From Gordionus sp. m RMFG-2023 (taxonomy: Eukaryota; Nematomorpha; Gordioida; Chordodea; Parachordodidae): a stretch of 64,000 bases of DNA. Made by a program: the position numbers and the translations under genes. Shown here in pieces: positions 12,785 through 26,115 of the stretch. The notes under the pieces were generated by a model, which saw only the letters and a list, made by a program, of their open reading frames with translations, ran no database searches and was not told where the DNA came from. The number at the start of each line of letters is the position of its first letter. Within the stretch, counting starts at the first letter, position 1. The stretch is taken from the NCBI RefSeq assembly GCF_954871325.1, contig NC_088775.1:69169561-69233560 (forward strand), in the 5' to 3' direction.

Positions 12785-15700
12785 GATTTATCATTAAAAT
12801 GGGCAATAGTGATAACTTATTATCGAGTGGAAATATAACTATTCCCAAATATTTAAGTGTGAAATCCAATAGTAACTGTTTTATTACAAATATAGGCCCA
12901 GAAATTTATACTTTATCTTTTGTATATAACTTTTTCTATAATTCATTAACCAAATATAAAAGATAAAAAAATTGTATGGTAATACATCTAATTTAATATA
13001 TTAAGAATAAGATAATACAAGATCTCTATTAGAAAATTTTGGTTGTCGATTTTATATATATTACCAAAAGTATTTTTTTAAAAAATTATGGATTTAGCGA
13101 AAAAAATAAAATTAATGGAATTAGATCTTCATTTTACGCCATACCTTGAGTAGCAGCAACAAATTATTTTAAATAAAATGCATTTCTTATACGAATTTGG
13201 CAACAAACACATCGTTTTAAATTTATTTAGAGTTATACTATTTATAATATTTCAAAAAAAGACTGTTGTCAAATTTTAATATTTTGGCTATATTCGTTAT
13301 TTTTTTATATATTTAAAATAATAATAAAAGCATGATTAATTATCATAAATAGCAGTTACTTCAAAAATAATATAATGAGTTGGTTATCTAAATTTATTAT
13401 ATTATAATATAAGGTAATGTTGTCAATTGTCCCATTTTCGCCTATACGGTACCTTTTACGAAAGGCCACTTTTGATTACATGCAAATTATATCTTCATTA
13501 CGCTAATTTAAATTTGGAAAAATGTCCCTTTTTCAAAAGAGTTTATACAAAACTTATTCATCTTAATTCTAATTTAGCCTTCAAATCCAGAAGTTTATTA
13601 AAGAGTAGGATGCAATAATTAACAGTAAGACTTATTTGTTCTTCTTGATTCTATAACGTAGAGCCTAGAAAGTAGGACGTGTGCCTAAAAATTTTGATAC
13701 TAGGCCAAATTTTTTAGGAAAAATGTGGACCGGACTAAGCTCGGGCTTAAAAATAAATTAAAAACTTGAAAACATAATTTTAAACTTTGTAGAGTAAAAG
13801 GGCAAGGTTCCAGGGTTTCGTATAGATATCCCAAAAATCACTTGTAGATTAACAAAAAATAATTATTTCTTAGCTAAGTAATAATAAAGTAATACAAATA
13901 TTTATTAAATAGTTTGTATAAATAATTAAATTCTAATAGTTTAAAGGGAAAAACGAGTTTTTAATCATATTAAAAATATTAAAATTAATTTTATTATAGA
14001 CTTCTATACCTAACAGCCATTGCCATACTAAAAAATATATCTATTATTTAATTTTATAAAATAAAAACTGCTGAGGTTGTGATTAGTCAAAATATTTTTT
14101 AATTCTGATTTGTAGGGATTCTATTATTATAATAACTTTAGGTGGTTTTAGAGAAATCCATTTTATCGGAAATGATATTGAAAGCAAGAAAACAATTAAG
14201 GAAATAGAAATAACTAGCTTTTATGATGATTGAAAATTATAAGGTTTCATAAATTTTTAATATAAATCGCAATATAAATTTTAAATATTAATGAACTGTA
14301 TAATAAATTAAATATATTATATTATAAAAAGGAAAGGAAGTTCTTTTTGAGTTACTAAAGTGTTTGTTTATAGTAATTTATATATAATTTGAGTTTATAC
14401 ATAAAAAAAAATGACATTGTGGTGTCATAATTTTTTTAAAAAAATAATTAATTTAATTTTGACAACAATGTATCAAATCAATTTATGTATATGAGATATT
14501 TTATGACATCTATCTGTTATATGTAAAATAAAGCTGCTTTGTTCGTGTTATATTGTATAGAATTAACATCAGGGAGAAACATTTAACACAAAAGTGGGAA
14601 AAAAATATAAATAAAATAAAATATATGTAATAAAGCTTAACTATCACTTATTATTATTTATATAATGAATATTGTGATATATATTTATAAATCTAAAAGT
14701 TTAGTTTTTTTTCTCTAAAAATTTGACATTTTTTATGAATTTAGTTGCAAGTAAGACCAAGATTAAAAGATTTTTATAATATATTTTGTGATAAGAATAA
14801 GAAATTATTAATACTTAAATTTGTAAAAAGTAAAAATAAAATTGTTTATATAATTCATAGTTAATACCATATTAAAAAGATTAAATAAGGATTAGTAAAC
14901 AATCATTTTCCATAATCTGAAAAGAAATATTGCTAAATAATAACTTACATACATGTATTAAATTATTATAATCATTTATTTATATAAATTAATAATCCTT
15001 TTTATCCTCTTTCCCTTTAATTATATAATTTTTGCTTTTTTGAACCTAAGGCACATTAAAAAAATAATTTAATTTATAGAAGCTTATAATATTTTTGTAT
15101 AAAATAAAATCTTTTAATATTATTTATTAAATCAATGAATATGGTTGGCTATTATATCTTTAAAATATGATATAAAATTTTTAGATCAGCTTATATTTGA
15201 CTTATGGAATATAATGTATTATATTTATATGTAATCATAAACATTAAATATGTGTACCTGTTTATGCATTTCCACATTCAAGCCATAGGACATTTCATAA
15301 TACTGTAATAAAAAACATTTTTAAAAAAGAAAATTAATATTTTGCATAAGGTAAAATTATTAATAAAGCTCAATTAGTTTTATCCAAATAATTTAATTGA
15401 TATCCAACATTTGATTATATAATATATAAACTTTCAAACTTAATATAATCAATTCCAATCTTATGGATATAATAGTTGTGTTGGTTGATCTTCCATTATT
15501 AGGTCAAAAAATTACTCATAAATAAATTTATCTCAAAATTATGTAAATTTTCAAAGAATATTTTAAAAAAATTGAATTTTATCTTATTTCCTCATGCATA
15601 CTTATTTTTATATTATTAACAAGCCTCAAAGGCAATAAATATATTATTTGATATTTTGTATGTTTATATTAGATGTAGTAATACACATGTAATTTTAATT

Positions 15701-16179
15701 TACATATAAAATTATCTACTTAAAAATGTGCATTAATATTATACACATGATATAAATTTATGTATATGTATATTTAATAATATATCATATGTATAAACGT
15801 TATCTTTTTTTATATCTATAATTTATTCAAAAAATTATTTTTTATTTTATCTTGTCAAAAGCATTTTATTGTATAATATTTTATAGCTACACACAAAGTG
15901 CATTTGACAAAAATTATGCACAAATAAAAAAAACTTTAGGTATAAAAATAATAAAAGTAAGCAAAATTCTTCCAAAATGGAAATAATAAAGAGAATTATC
16001 CAAAATTTTTATATTTTTTTATATATAGTTATAATATTTTTTATAAATATCCCAAGTCTAAATTTTAGGCCTAGCCCCGATTTGAAAAAAATTCATTATT
16101 GCGCATGACCCAGTCCAGGATTTTTTATGGCGAAATTTTTTTTATGTCTTAAATTTCGTTATTTTAAATAATTTTGTAT
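12785..16179. other. AT-rich DNA, mostly empty
   Basis: A decayed GC-rich repeat fragment occurs at about 13,660-13,750, and another (CCTAGCCCCGATTTG, TGACCCAGTCC) at 16,065-16,125. No gene seen. Confidence 0.5.
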
Positions 16180-16187
16180 GAATTTTG

Positions 16188-16887
16188 TAGGGCTGTGCCG
16201 ATATTAAATATCTCGGCATCGATATTTAGCGTTTTAAAGGATCGGGTCGATATTTTTCTATAAATCCGACCCGATCCAATAATTCTTATTGTTTTGGGTG
16301 TTTCATGATTATAATATAATCATATAATTTTTATATTTTATAAATAATTCATAATAATATTAAGGAAAGGAACTAAAATACAATTTATTTGATGTAATAT
16401 TTTTTAAAAAATATATAAATTTTACAGTATTTTATCATTATCTGCAACAAGAAGGGTTTTAAAATATCTAACTAGTCACATTCAGTTCAACTCGATTTAG
16501 CCAATTTTTAGGTTTACTCAAGATTTTAGCTAATAATAAATTAATCAAGCTCGTTGATTTTGCCCACAGATGGCAGAAAGGTTTGGAGTTCTATTGTCGA
16601 AATTTCGAGGCTTGGGTAATAATATTTTGGCGAAAATCTTGATTTAGCCCTTTTTAAAAATTGGGGAAACTGTTTAACAGCAATACATTCACTCATAAAT
16701 ATTGTAAATATTTTAAATTACATTATTAACTTTAGGAAAAAATACACTTAATTTTTTAAAATAGAAAATATTGATATTTTTATGGCATTGATATAAATAT
16801 AGATATATAAATATCGTATCAGATGAGTTTTTAGTAATATCGGAAGATATCGGATCGGTTAAAATTTTGTGGATCGGCAAAACCCTA
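16188..16887. mobile_element. hAT derivative with ATCGG subterminal repeats
   Basis: Ends TAGGGCTGTGCCGAT and ATCGGCAAAACCCTA are inverted repeats with two mismatches. Flanks GAATTTTG and GTGTTTTG agree at 6 of 8 bases. Many GATATCGG/GATCGGGTCG blocks lie near both ends. A copy of the palindromic MITE (16,486-16,686) lies inside. Confidence 0.65.
16486..16686. mobile_element. Palindromic MITE copy, nested
   Basis: Diverged copy of the TGTTGTTAAACGGCTC family with the conserved middle (GATTTTGCCCACAGATGGCAG and the Cys-box-like CTCGAGGCTT region). The flanks both read ACATTCA, suggesting a 7-8-bp target duplication. Confidence 0.7.
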
Positions 16888-17149
16888 GTGTTTTGCAAAT
16901 TGTTCCAAAGAGGGTTAAAAATATAAGCAGAAAGTCAATATTAAATGCTCTATATGATTTCCCAACTGATTAAATGAATTGTTATAATTTAAATGTATCC
17001 TTAAAAACTTAAAATCATACCACTTTCCGACCCATTCCGGGTCTATAGATCTCTGATATTTATTGATTATTCAAATTATATTACATAAATTTTTTAAAAT
17101 ATAATTTATTGGCCGGGTGGATCTAGCCTTAAGAATGTTTTTCTTCTGC

Positions 17150-17236
17150 TAAATACAAGGTTATCGAAAAATATTACGCAAGACTGAAGATTTTGCTCAT
17201 GACGTTTTTAAAAATCGATTCAAATCGAGTCGTTAT
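17150..17236. mobile_element. Palindromic MITE copy, internally deleted
   Basis: Contains AAGACTGAAGATTTTGCTCA joined directly to the right-arm sequence GACGTTTTTAAAAATCGATT and CAAATCGAGTCGTTATGTT. Confidence 0.6.
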
Positions 17237-18330
17237 GTTCATCATTTAAATATGTCCTATAGCTAATGAAAAGACCACTCTACAGAAAGATATATAGATG
17301 CAACATCATCGATGACTTCTTTTTTCAAATGATTTTTTTTCAAATATTTTCTGAAATTATAATGCTCAAAATGTTAACGAATATTGTGCTTACACTTTAC
17401 TCTCCCCTCTTTCTTTAATAGAAAAAAATGTGATAATTTATCTTCTGAACTTATTTTCTTGCGAGTCTTGTATAAATTAACATTCAACTCAGATATATTT
17501 AAAACATTTTTTAAAAAAAGAAAAATTTTCGGTCCTTTTTTCATTTCCGGGAAATTGTGTCCATTTTTCTCGGAAATTATTTATTATACATAAATAAGAT
17601 GTATGCTCAGTTATATTTCATTTGTTTTTAAATAATATGTATGTTTCTTTAATTACAACGCTTAAAATACCTCTTTTCAATCATCTATATCGTAATTCTT
17701 AGGCACATTCTCTTTTTTTAAGTCTCCAAATTAATTTACATGTGTTTCCAATAACTTTTTTGCAGAGGACTTTAAGTAAATTTTTATTTAGAGTCCCAAT
17801 TAATGTTCCGTAGTTCCGGTTCGAAGGCGCGAAAAAAAAAATAATATTATATATGCTAGTGCTAGGAAACTAGGGCTCGCTAATTAAATTCAAATGACTG
17901 TATTGGTTTTAACAAATTTCATTTATATTGTATTCCTACTGGTTAATATTGGTATTAATTATTTATCCATAAAATTTAGAGATGATAAATCATTATTTTA
18001 CAAAAATAAGATATCCTGTATTTTCATGAACGCAAAAATATTGTTATCACAAATGCTAAACTTATACTTATATAATAGATGCAGACAAAAGATCGATATA
18101 TATTAATAATTATTGCACAATTAAATTTTGCAGTAAACAAAATATATCAATCGGTAAATTAGACATATATGAAAATATTTTTGTTATCTAAGAAATTAAG
18201 ATGAAAATTAAGTTAATGAATCTAAAAATACAAGATGTTTGAATAATTAATTTTTAAATATCAGTATTAGTATTAAACCAATATATAATTAATATTGAAT
18301 GTAATATTGGCTTAATTAGCTTATATTTGT

Positions 18331-18541
18331 AGCTTTATTAAACGGCTCAATTTGATCCGATTTTTAACAAGGCTAACACTATATTTTATCCAGGAAAATA
18401 TTATATAAGTCTAAAGATTTTGCTCATAGATGATATAAAGGTTTCGATCTATTGACGAAATTTCGAAGCTTAGGCAATATTCTTTCTGGTGAAAATATTG
18501 GGTTAGCAGTAAAAATCGGCTCAAATGGAGCCATTTAACAC
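18331..18541. mobile_element. Palindromic MITE copy
   Basis: Left arm ATTAAACGGCTCAATTTGAT, conserved middle AAGATTTTGCTCATAGATGA, right arm AAAAATCGGCTCAAATGGAG then CCATTTAACAC. Confidence 0.8.
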
Positions 18542-18544
18542 TAT

Positions 18545-20945
18545 GCATTTATATTTAAAACCAAGAAAATATTGGTATTATTGCCTGGCCTAATGGTAAC
18601 CCATATATTTTGTTTTAATTGTTTTAAATAAAAACTTAACATGGAGTATTTTTTTTTAAATATTCTGACCCATTTTTAAGCAATTAAATAATATTATTAT
18701 CAAGATTTTGGAGGATCTATAAAAAATATTCCCACTTTTTTGCTCGACTTTACACACTTCCTCCGCTATTTAATATTTTATGGTCAAGCGAAAAAGGTTA
18801 AATCGGGGCTTGCGAATTATATGTTATACTGTTTCCGGTTATAAAATATAAAATTTACCATGACGTAGTGCCTTTGCATCTCCGTCTTTTCGGAAGCTAG
18901 CTTTTCACATTCTATCTTCAGACTAAGAGTTTATTTTTTTTAAAAAAAGAAAATTTTGATCAAAAGAGGCTTTATTTTTTAGTCAAATTAAGGAGATAGT
19001 TATAGAAAATTGGCGATATCGCTCTCATAGCTATAAGATTTGCCAAAATTTATCGAGCTATTTTTACGTTTGCGCATTATAAAATCAAACTTTCTTACCT
19101 TGGGATTGCTAAAAAAAATATATTAAAATCGAGAGCTTTATAGATTTGCACATGCTCATGTGATTTAGGTGCAGTTTGAAAGTTTTATCAGCAATAAAGG
19201 AAAATAAAAGATATAATATAAGAAAAATTATCCTTTTTTAAACCTGTGATATTGAGCTTGTAAAAAATTGAATTCCTCTTTAATCCTATCACATGATTCC
19301 GTGATAGAGAATTTAAACGGCTGGCCAGGTTGTGGGTGAGAAATCTTACCCATTCCGAGAATGATTTAGAATAATACCATTCGAATTATTACACTTTTTT
19401 GTGGAAAATATTTCTTTTTAAAAAAATTGCGCATTTATTTCCAGAATCCGTGATATAAAAAAATAAATGATAGGAATTTTTGTTGTTTTTCAATATGGGA
19501 TCGTCTATTTTATATAATATGGATGGATGATAATAAATTTTGGGGGTTGTAATTGTAAGCCTGGTGAAATTTAAACAAAATTTTAAAGATTATAAAATAA
19601 TAATTTTCTTATTATAAAATAGATTGTTTAATGATTTGTTATTAATATAATATATAAAAATATAGGTATGGGATGGGTTAAAAAGTGTCAATATAAACTA
19701 TTTTATTAAATATTGATGGAAGATAAATTAAAATCCATCTGATTTGATCTCGGATAAAAGAAACAAATTATAATTTGAAGTTACAAAATGTCTTCTATCA
19801 TCTATTTTTACTTTCTCTGCATGTTCAAACTATAAAGTTTTAACTGTATATAATAATTTTATTATCCCTAAAGCTATCAAAATATTTTCTTAAAAAATAG
19901 ATTTATATAAATTATTCAAATAACTTTATTTTTTTTATTAGCATATTATAATTTACCGGATGTTTTTATTATTTGAGAAGTCCTAATTTGAATAATTCAG
20001 AAACTGAATATTTCTGGAGATATCCTTAAATATTATAAATCAATCAATAAATGAATTGCATTATCTAATTTATTGGTTCCGAATATGTTTATCTAATGAG
20101 CACGATAAATAGAATATATAAATAATAATCCTAAATTTTCACTTAAAATTTTACAAAATTGATTTTAAGATAAATAAAATATAAAGAATACTTGAAAAAT
20201 ATAGATATAGTTATTAAAATAAAATTAACACTATATTTTTTTTTTCACAGAAAATTTACAAACATTTGTAATTTTTTTAATAAGAAAATAAAGAAAAAGC
20301 AATTACTAATTACAAATTAAATATTGATAAAAAAAAATATTTTTTATTTTTATTTATTTGTAAAATAATTATTATAAATAAAAGGTAAACAGTAAACAAA
20401 TTTTACTTGTATTATAAACTTGTATTATAAACTTGTCTATTTACTTACTTTTCTGATGTGAGCAAAGGTTTAAATTTAATGCAAATATTTGTTTATTTCT
20501 CGCCAGGAAAATAATTTCAGTTTTAAGAGCGGTAAATTTCTGATTATTGTTAAAAAAATGAAAATGAATATTGATAAATTTTCTTTTTTTGATTACATAT
20601 TTTAAAAAATTTATATTTTATGATATCGGAAAAATATTTAAAATTAAATGAGAGGAAAAAAATAATTAATTTGAAAATGAAATCTAGAAAAACAATTTAT
20701 AGCGCGAACGCGAAAATATTTGAAAATTAAATGAAGGTTTCCTTCATTTCATATAAAACAAAATTAATAAATGATGAGAAGATAATATTTTTATTTTGTC
20801 TAAAATTTTTATAATTTGTCAAAAAAAAGAATTATATTTTGCATAATTTATTCACAATTTGTTTAAAATATTTTTTTAAAATTTCTTAATTTATTGAGGC
20901 CAGTAAAGGTTCATTTTATAGACACTAGGTCGTGATTCGGTCCAG
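18545..20945. other. AT-rich DNA, no gene seen
   Basis: No motif-bearing ORF, RNA gene or bounded repeat recognised. Confidence 0.55.
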
Positions 20946-20947
20946 AG

Positions 20948-21151
20948 TAGTGTTGTTAAACTGCTCGATTTGAGATGATTTTTAAAAACGGCTAACTCAA
21001 TATTTTATTTAAAAATAAGCCTGAAGATTTCGCTCATAAATAGCCTAGCACAAATTAGACATCTATTCGCGAAATCTCGAATCTTGGTCAATATTTTTAT
21101 GGATAAAATATTGAGTTGTCGTTTTTAAAAATCGACAGGCATTTAACAATA
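20948..21151. mobile_element. Palindromic MITE copy
   Basis: Left arm TAGTGTTGTTAAACTGCTCG, TTTAAAAACGGCTAACTCAA, conserved middle, then GTTTTTAAAAATCGACAGGC and ATTTAACAATA at the right end. Confidence 0.8.
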
Positions 21152-21154
21152 AGA

Positions 21155-22265
21155 ATATGTAGCCTGTCCTTTATCAGTGAATTTTTTAGGCTTGGGTAGC
21201 CTGTGATATAGCTCAAATCCTTTTTTAAGTATTTTGAATGAACTCTTATCACTTTTTATAAAATTAGTGAAAGTAAATTTTTAAAAAAAAATGGTTTATA
21301 TCGACGAAAATTTCGCAATTAAGCTCGAAAATAATTATGTTGAGGATTATTTTTAGTTATATTTTTTTCATATCAAACGATTTCTATTTTTTTAGGGGAA
21401 AAAAATGAAAGTTATACTCAACATCTACTTAATACTAAAAATATATATTCGCTATTTTTTGGATGCTTAACTAAATAAAATGGCACAATTTCAAATAGCA
21501 CATTCTTGCAAATTAAAGAGATTTTTTTCTAAATAAAATATCACTATGATGGGATAAAATTTATGTATCTTCCTGTCAGACCCCCTACAACCTTAGCGGA
21601 AAATGAGTAGGGCACTTATCGAATAAGTTAATTTTTTTAAAATGAGTAAAATCGAAATTTTTCAGAAAAAGTGTAAAAATGCTTTCTAAATAATTTTCAT
21701 ATTAAAACGATATAATTACCAATTTTATAGAAAACGCAAATATTTGATTTTATTTGTGGCAAAACAAAAATAACTGGCTTTAGGCAAAATCGCTTAACTT
21801 ATTTGCTCTACCATTAACCTAGCACATTAAATGTTTTCTAGCAATAAACAAATATTATATGATACTCTTATTTACCTCTGGAATAAAGTCCCTAGGCGCC
21901 CTTGTATTGTTTTGTAAATTTAGTGTGCAACTGGCTGATCTGGATCATTTCTTGACTATTGCTATATGATGTGCGGTTGGTAATAAGATATTTGGCACAA
22001 TATACATTGAAACTTTATTGATAATTTTATAAAGTAAATCATCTTCATATGCATGATACTTTCGAGTAGCATCTGTGGTTACGTTTTCATAGATGTTGAT
22101 TGAGGTATCACTTTAAAAATCTAGAACTAGGGTTGATTCTAGATGGTTTAGTGGCCCTGGATTAGTATATAGTTGATCGGAGGCCATATGATTTCATTAA
22201 TATATAGTAAAATAAAATGAGTTTTATTGCATTTTAAAATTTGGTCTCTGTTTAGAAAATTGCCG
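21155..22265. other. AT-rich DNA, no gene seen
   Basis: Slightly less A/T-biased than its surroundings, but no protein motif was found on either strand. Confidence 0.5.
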
Positions 22266-22267
22266 TA

Positions 22268-22326
22268 CAATGATGTTAGACTGCTCCAATTTTTAAACCG
22301 GCTAACCCAATATATTAGCAATTAAA
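22268..22326. mobile_element. Palindromic MITE, left-end fragment
   Basis: GATGTTAGACTGCTCC followed by TTTTTAAACCGGCTAACCCA, the left arm of the family, then unrelated sequence. Confidence 0.5.
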
Positions 22327-22458
22327 TGATACCTATGATGATAGTAATATATTATATTCAACGCTCAAAATAGTTTGTGAATGTTTAACATAAATGATAA
22401 ATGCTTCCGCTAAATTTATAATGTCCGAATATGCATTAATGCACGCATATAATAGGAG

Positions 22459-22646
22459 TTGTTTAAAAGCCCGTTTCGGATCTATTTTCCAAAATAATAT
22501 TATGTAAGCTTAAAGATTTTGCTCACAGGTGGTTAAAAGGTTTGGACCTCTATTTACCAAATCTCGAGGCTTACAAAATATTATTTTAGCGAAAATCTAA
22601 ATCGGGTCGGTTTTAAAAATTGACCTTAAATTGAACATTTTAACAA
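22459..22646. mobile_element. Palindromic MITE copy
   Basis: GTTGTTTAAAAGCCCG at the left, AAGATTTTGCTCACAGGTGG and CCAAATCTCGAGGCTTACAA in the middle, and ATTTTAACAACCCTA at the right. Confidence 0.75.
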
Positions 22647-23425
22647 CCCTATATTTAATATTAATACAGCCAAAAACCAGGAATTTATTTTATTAAAATA
22701 TATTTTAAATTATATACCCTTCCGCCATTCAAATTTTAAGAAGCAGTTGCTTAGAACCCCCCTTCTCTCCCACGTTATAGGGGCCACTGCCCTGGACAAA
22801 AAGACACTGGATAACATACCTGTTGTAGTTTACATTTTCTACTAGATATTTTATTTGATAAAGTGATTTATTTTAACATATATATTAATTTAAAAATAGG
22901 GGATTGATTATATTTATTACATTAAAAAGAAATTGTAAAGATCACGTTATCATTCTAAAAAACTTTTTTAAATATATTTTAAAAATTAAAAATAAACAAA
23001 ATATCAGAGTAAATTACTTAAAGGATATCGCCATCAGCGGCGATATTTCTAAATTTAGAATAATATCCCACGTTTCTTCGATGGTTTTCTTATCTACTCT
23101 TTTTTTAACCTTTATGAAAATACCCCCGGACAAAAAGACGTAAAATTAATATAATTGTACGTTTCATATAGATTTGGGGACATTTTATAATTATAAAATG
23201 TATGTTATAGAATTAATCCAATATTTAAATAATTTTATTTATAACCTTTCCAGTATAAGTGAAAAAAAAAATTATAATCTCCTCTTTGGATATTCTGGCG
23301 GTGACAGGAGATTCCTTAAGGTTAAATTTTCGATTTAAGATTACTAATACATCAAGTAAACATAGCACTGACTACCATTTTATTTTTTATTTCCACCACA
23401 GTCCACTTGGGTCTAATATTTCTAT

Positions 23426-23758
23426 TAGAGATCTGCAGGTAGGGCCTAATTTTTTAAGAAAATTCGGGCCGAGTCGGGCCTTAGAATTTTTTTTTTAAAT
23501 ATATCTAAATTTATCAATTTTATGTTGAATTTTTTATTTGAAATAAAAATATTTGATTTTATTTATAGAAACTAGACCCCATATAACATATATCGATTAT
23601 TTTGAGTAATTATAAAATTAATTTCTATATTTGAATAAATTCGGGCCGGGCCGGCAAAACATTTTAAAAAAAATTCGGGTTCGGTCCGGACAGGGTAAAA
23701 CTGTTTACAAAAAATTTCGGGCCAGGCCGGGCTTGAAAAATTAGGCTTGATGTAGGTC
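23426..23758. mobile_element. GC-rich hAT MITE
   Basis: Perfect 8-bp flank ATTTCTAT on both sides (23,418-23,425 and 23,759-23,766). Begins TAGAGATCTGCAGG and ends GATGTAGGTC, with TTCGGGCCGGGCC-type blocks near both ends. Same family as 12,121-12,396. The ORFs that run through it are by-products of its repeats. Confidence 0.8.
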
Positions 23759-24664
23759 ATTTCTATGCATTCCGATTTCCTACAACAGTTTACATAATAA
23801 ACAAGCAGAGATAAATAGAAGATGAAAATTTAATAATATACTATTACTTTAGTGTCATTATTAAAAGTTGGACCACTTTCTAATGTAATCGATATTATAC
23901 TTAGAAAAATAATGTTCAAAATATTTGTAATTTAATTCATCATTTTTTAAAAAAAAATAATCTTTCGAAAATCAATTTATTTTTTTTAAAGAGCATCAAA
24001 TAATTAAATTTAAACAGCTTGAAATATTAAAAAGATATAAACAATCTCCGCGAAACAGAAAATTATCAAATTTACTATAATTTCTTTTATATTTTATTTT
24101 AATAATTATATCAATCGCTCATATTTATTATCTCTCATCTTTTATCTTGATGTGAAAAATGAGAGAGAGAAAAACCTTCATATTATGAGCAGCAGTCAAG
24201 GGAGATTCTGCATCGGGCTATATCAAAAGCGCACTGGTCATTCATTATAAAGAACGCATTTTATATATAATTTATTTTAGAAACTAGAAAAAATGGTACA
24301 TCAAGATGAACAGCCAATTGCTTGAGGGCTTATCAAGTTAGGGAGGTTTTACTTATGTAGGTAAAAGATGATATTAATCTATTAAAAACGCCAACAGTGC
24401 AAACAAAAACATTATTAAATCTTCCTTTTTTTATTTTACCAAAAATAAATATTATTATCGTGTTATGTTTTTTTGTAATTATTTTATTTAAAAAAATTAC
24501 AACATTATTTGTATTTTATTTTAGTGGGAAAAGTTTGCAAAAAAAAGAAAAGAGATAATTATTTTTATTTTGTATAACCTCTTAGAGGTACCATTAAAGA
24601 TCTTCAATCCCAGGGCCGGACCGTGAAAATTTTTTTTTGTATATATATATTTAATGTATCCTGA

Positions 24665-24760
24665 TAGCATTGTTAAACGAACGACTAACTCAATATTTTA
24701 GACAGAAAAATATTTCCTAAGCCTCGAGCTTTTGCTAATAGATGTCCAAAACCTTTGTGC
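24665..24760. mobile_element. Palindromic MITE, left half
   Basis: CATTGTTAAACGAACGACTAACTCAATATTTTA (two blocks) then CCTCGAGCTTTTGCTAATAG; the right half is absent. Confidence 0.6.
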
Positions 24761-24923
24761 CATCATTTTTACAATTTATTTATGACATGGATCCAATTAC
24801 AAATGCGTAATAATACAGATCAATAAATCATGATGAAATCTATTTTATTTTTTTTTCTTACACATGGCTATGCCTTATTTTTTAAATAAAAATAATTGTT
24901 ATTTATGAGTATCGAATAAAAGT

Positions 24924-25518
24924 GAACCGTTAAACCATTATAAACCGTTATAAATGTCTGAACCACAAACGTAACCGAACCGATATAATTATTTTTTGAA
25001 GGAGTAAAAAGAACCTTTATAAAAAACGGTTGAACCGGTTTAAACCGGTTTAGTTTTTTTATTTTAAAAATGGAAATAAATCAAATATCCAGAATTATAT
25101 AAACTTGCTCTTATAATACTGGCGGTTCCCAAAACACAAATTTCTATAGAAAGGGCTTTTTCGGTGCTAAAATTTGTGTTATCATCACAACTAACAAAAA
25201 GGAATCCATTTATATTAGAAAATATATTACTTATACGTTCAAATAATATATAAAAATGAGTTATTTTGAATCTTATATATTTTTTTTATATATAATTCAC
25301 AGATGCTTATAATAAAAATAAATTAGAAGATGGTGTTGCTTCAATAAAAAAAAATTTCTAACCGTAATGAACCTTTATAAACCTTTATAATTAACTGAAC
25401 CGAACTGAACCTTTATAAATTTCTTCTTAAGAACCGTAACCAAAACGCAACCATTATAATTTTTTACATACTGAACCGTAACCAAACTGAAACGTTATAA
25501 ATAACGGTTCTGGTCCCT
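24924..25518 (+). mobile_element. hAT element with AACCGTTATAA subterminal repeats
   Basis: The same 10 bases, GAATAAAAGT, occur at both borders (24,914-24,923 and 25,519-25,528), consistent with an 8-bp duplication. Both ends are packed with AACCG/CGGTT and ACCTTTATAA motifs; the right end finishes GGTTCTGGTCCCTG. It keeps the end of a transposase gene. Confidence 0.75.
25104..25253 (+). pseudogene. hAT transposase dimerisation domain fragment
   Basis: 50 codons open to a stop: LAVPKTQISIERAFSVLKFV, then LENILLIRSNN. This is the hAT C-terminal dimerisation domain (LAIPASSAxxERxFS ... LxxLKxN). The N-terminal and catalytic parts are absent, so the element could not move itself. Confidence 0.82.
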
Positions 25519-25674
25519 GAATAAAAGTAAAGGTATTGGGGCATCTCTGAAAATAGGAGCATATTTTGTAAATGAATTCAGTTGGTATGCAGAGTGGATT
25601 TAAATCGCCAATTATATAAATATTGGAGGTATTTTTAGTTTTTGTTAAACTTTTTAGAAGTAATAATGTTAACC

Positions 25675-26115
25675 AGGGGTCTGCATGGCAAAATTTTTAG
25701 GCCCGACCAGGTGGTAACTTAATTGATTCCCGGCCAAATTTTTTTTTTGATATAAGGACTAAACCAAAGTACTAAGCAACTATTTATAATCAAAAATGTA
25801 TACTTTATGGATTATCACAGAGGTGGTTAGCTTATAACTACCATGAAATATCTTATGTTGTTAAACGGCTTGATTTGAGCCGTTTCTTAAAACAGCTTAT
25901 ACTCAATATTTTATCCAGAAAAACATTACGCAAGCCTGAAATTGTTTTTCAAATGGTATTTATCAAAATATTAGCTTTGAGATTTAAAAAAATATATCAA
26001 AAATTTAATATCCGGGTTCATCAAAATTTAAAGAAAACCCGACGCATTTATATATTATTATACACGAATTTGCCTCGTGCGTTAAATTTTTTGCCCGGCC
26101 CTGCCAGACATTTGC
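25675..26115. mobile_element. Probable GC-rich hAT MITE, interrupted
   Basis: Starts near CAGGGGTCTGCATGGC with GGCCCGACC and finishes near GCCCGGCCCTGCCAGAC. No target duplication was recognised. Half of a palindromic MITE sits in the middle. Confidence 0.5.
25857..25948. mobile_element. Palindromic MITE, left half, inside a GC-rich repeat
   Basis: TGTTGTTAAACGGCTTGATT and CTCAATATTTTATCCAGAAA, then ACGCAAGCCTGAA, after which the family sequence stops. It lies between two GGCCCG-rich stretches that may be the ends of an older hAT MITE (about 25,675-26,115). Confidence 0.6.

Noticed and set aside
22904-23498. Two adjacent 79-codon ORFs as coding
   Set aside because: Low-complexity sequence; the second runs into the GC-rich hAT MITE. 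No motifs or splice partners.
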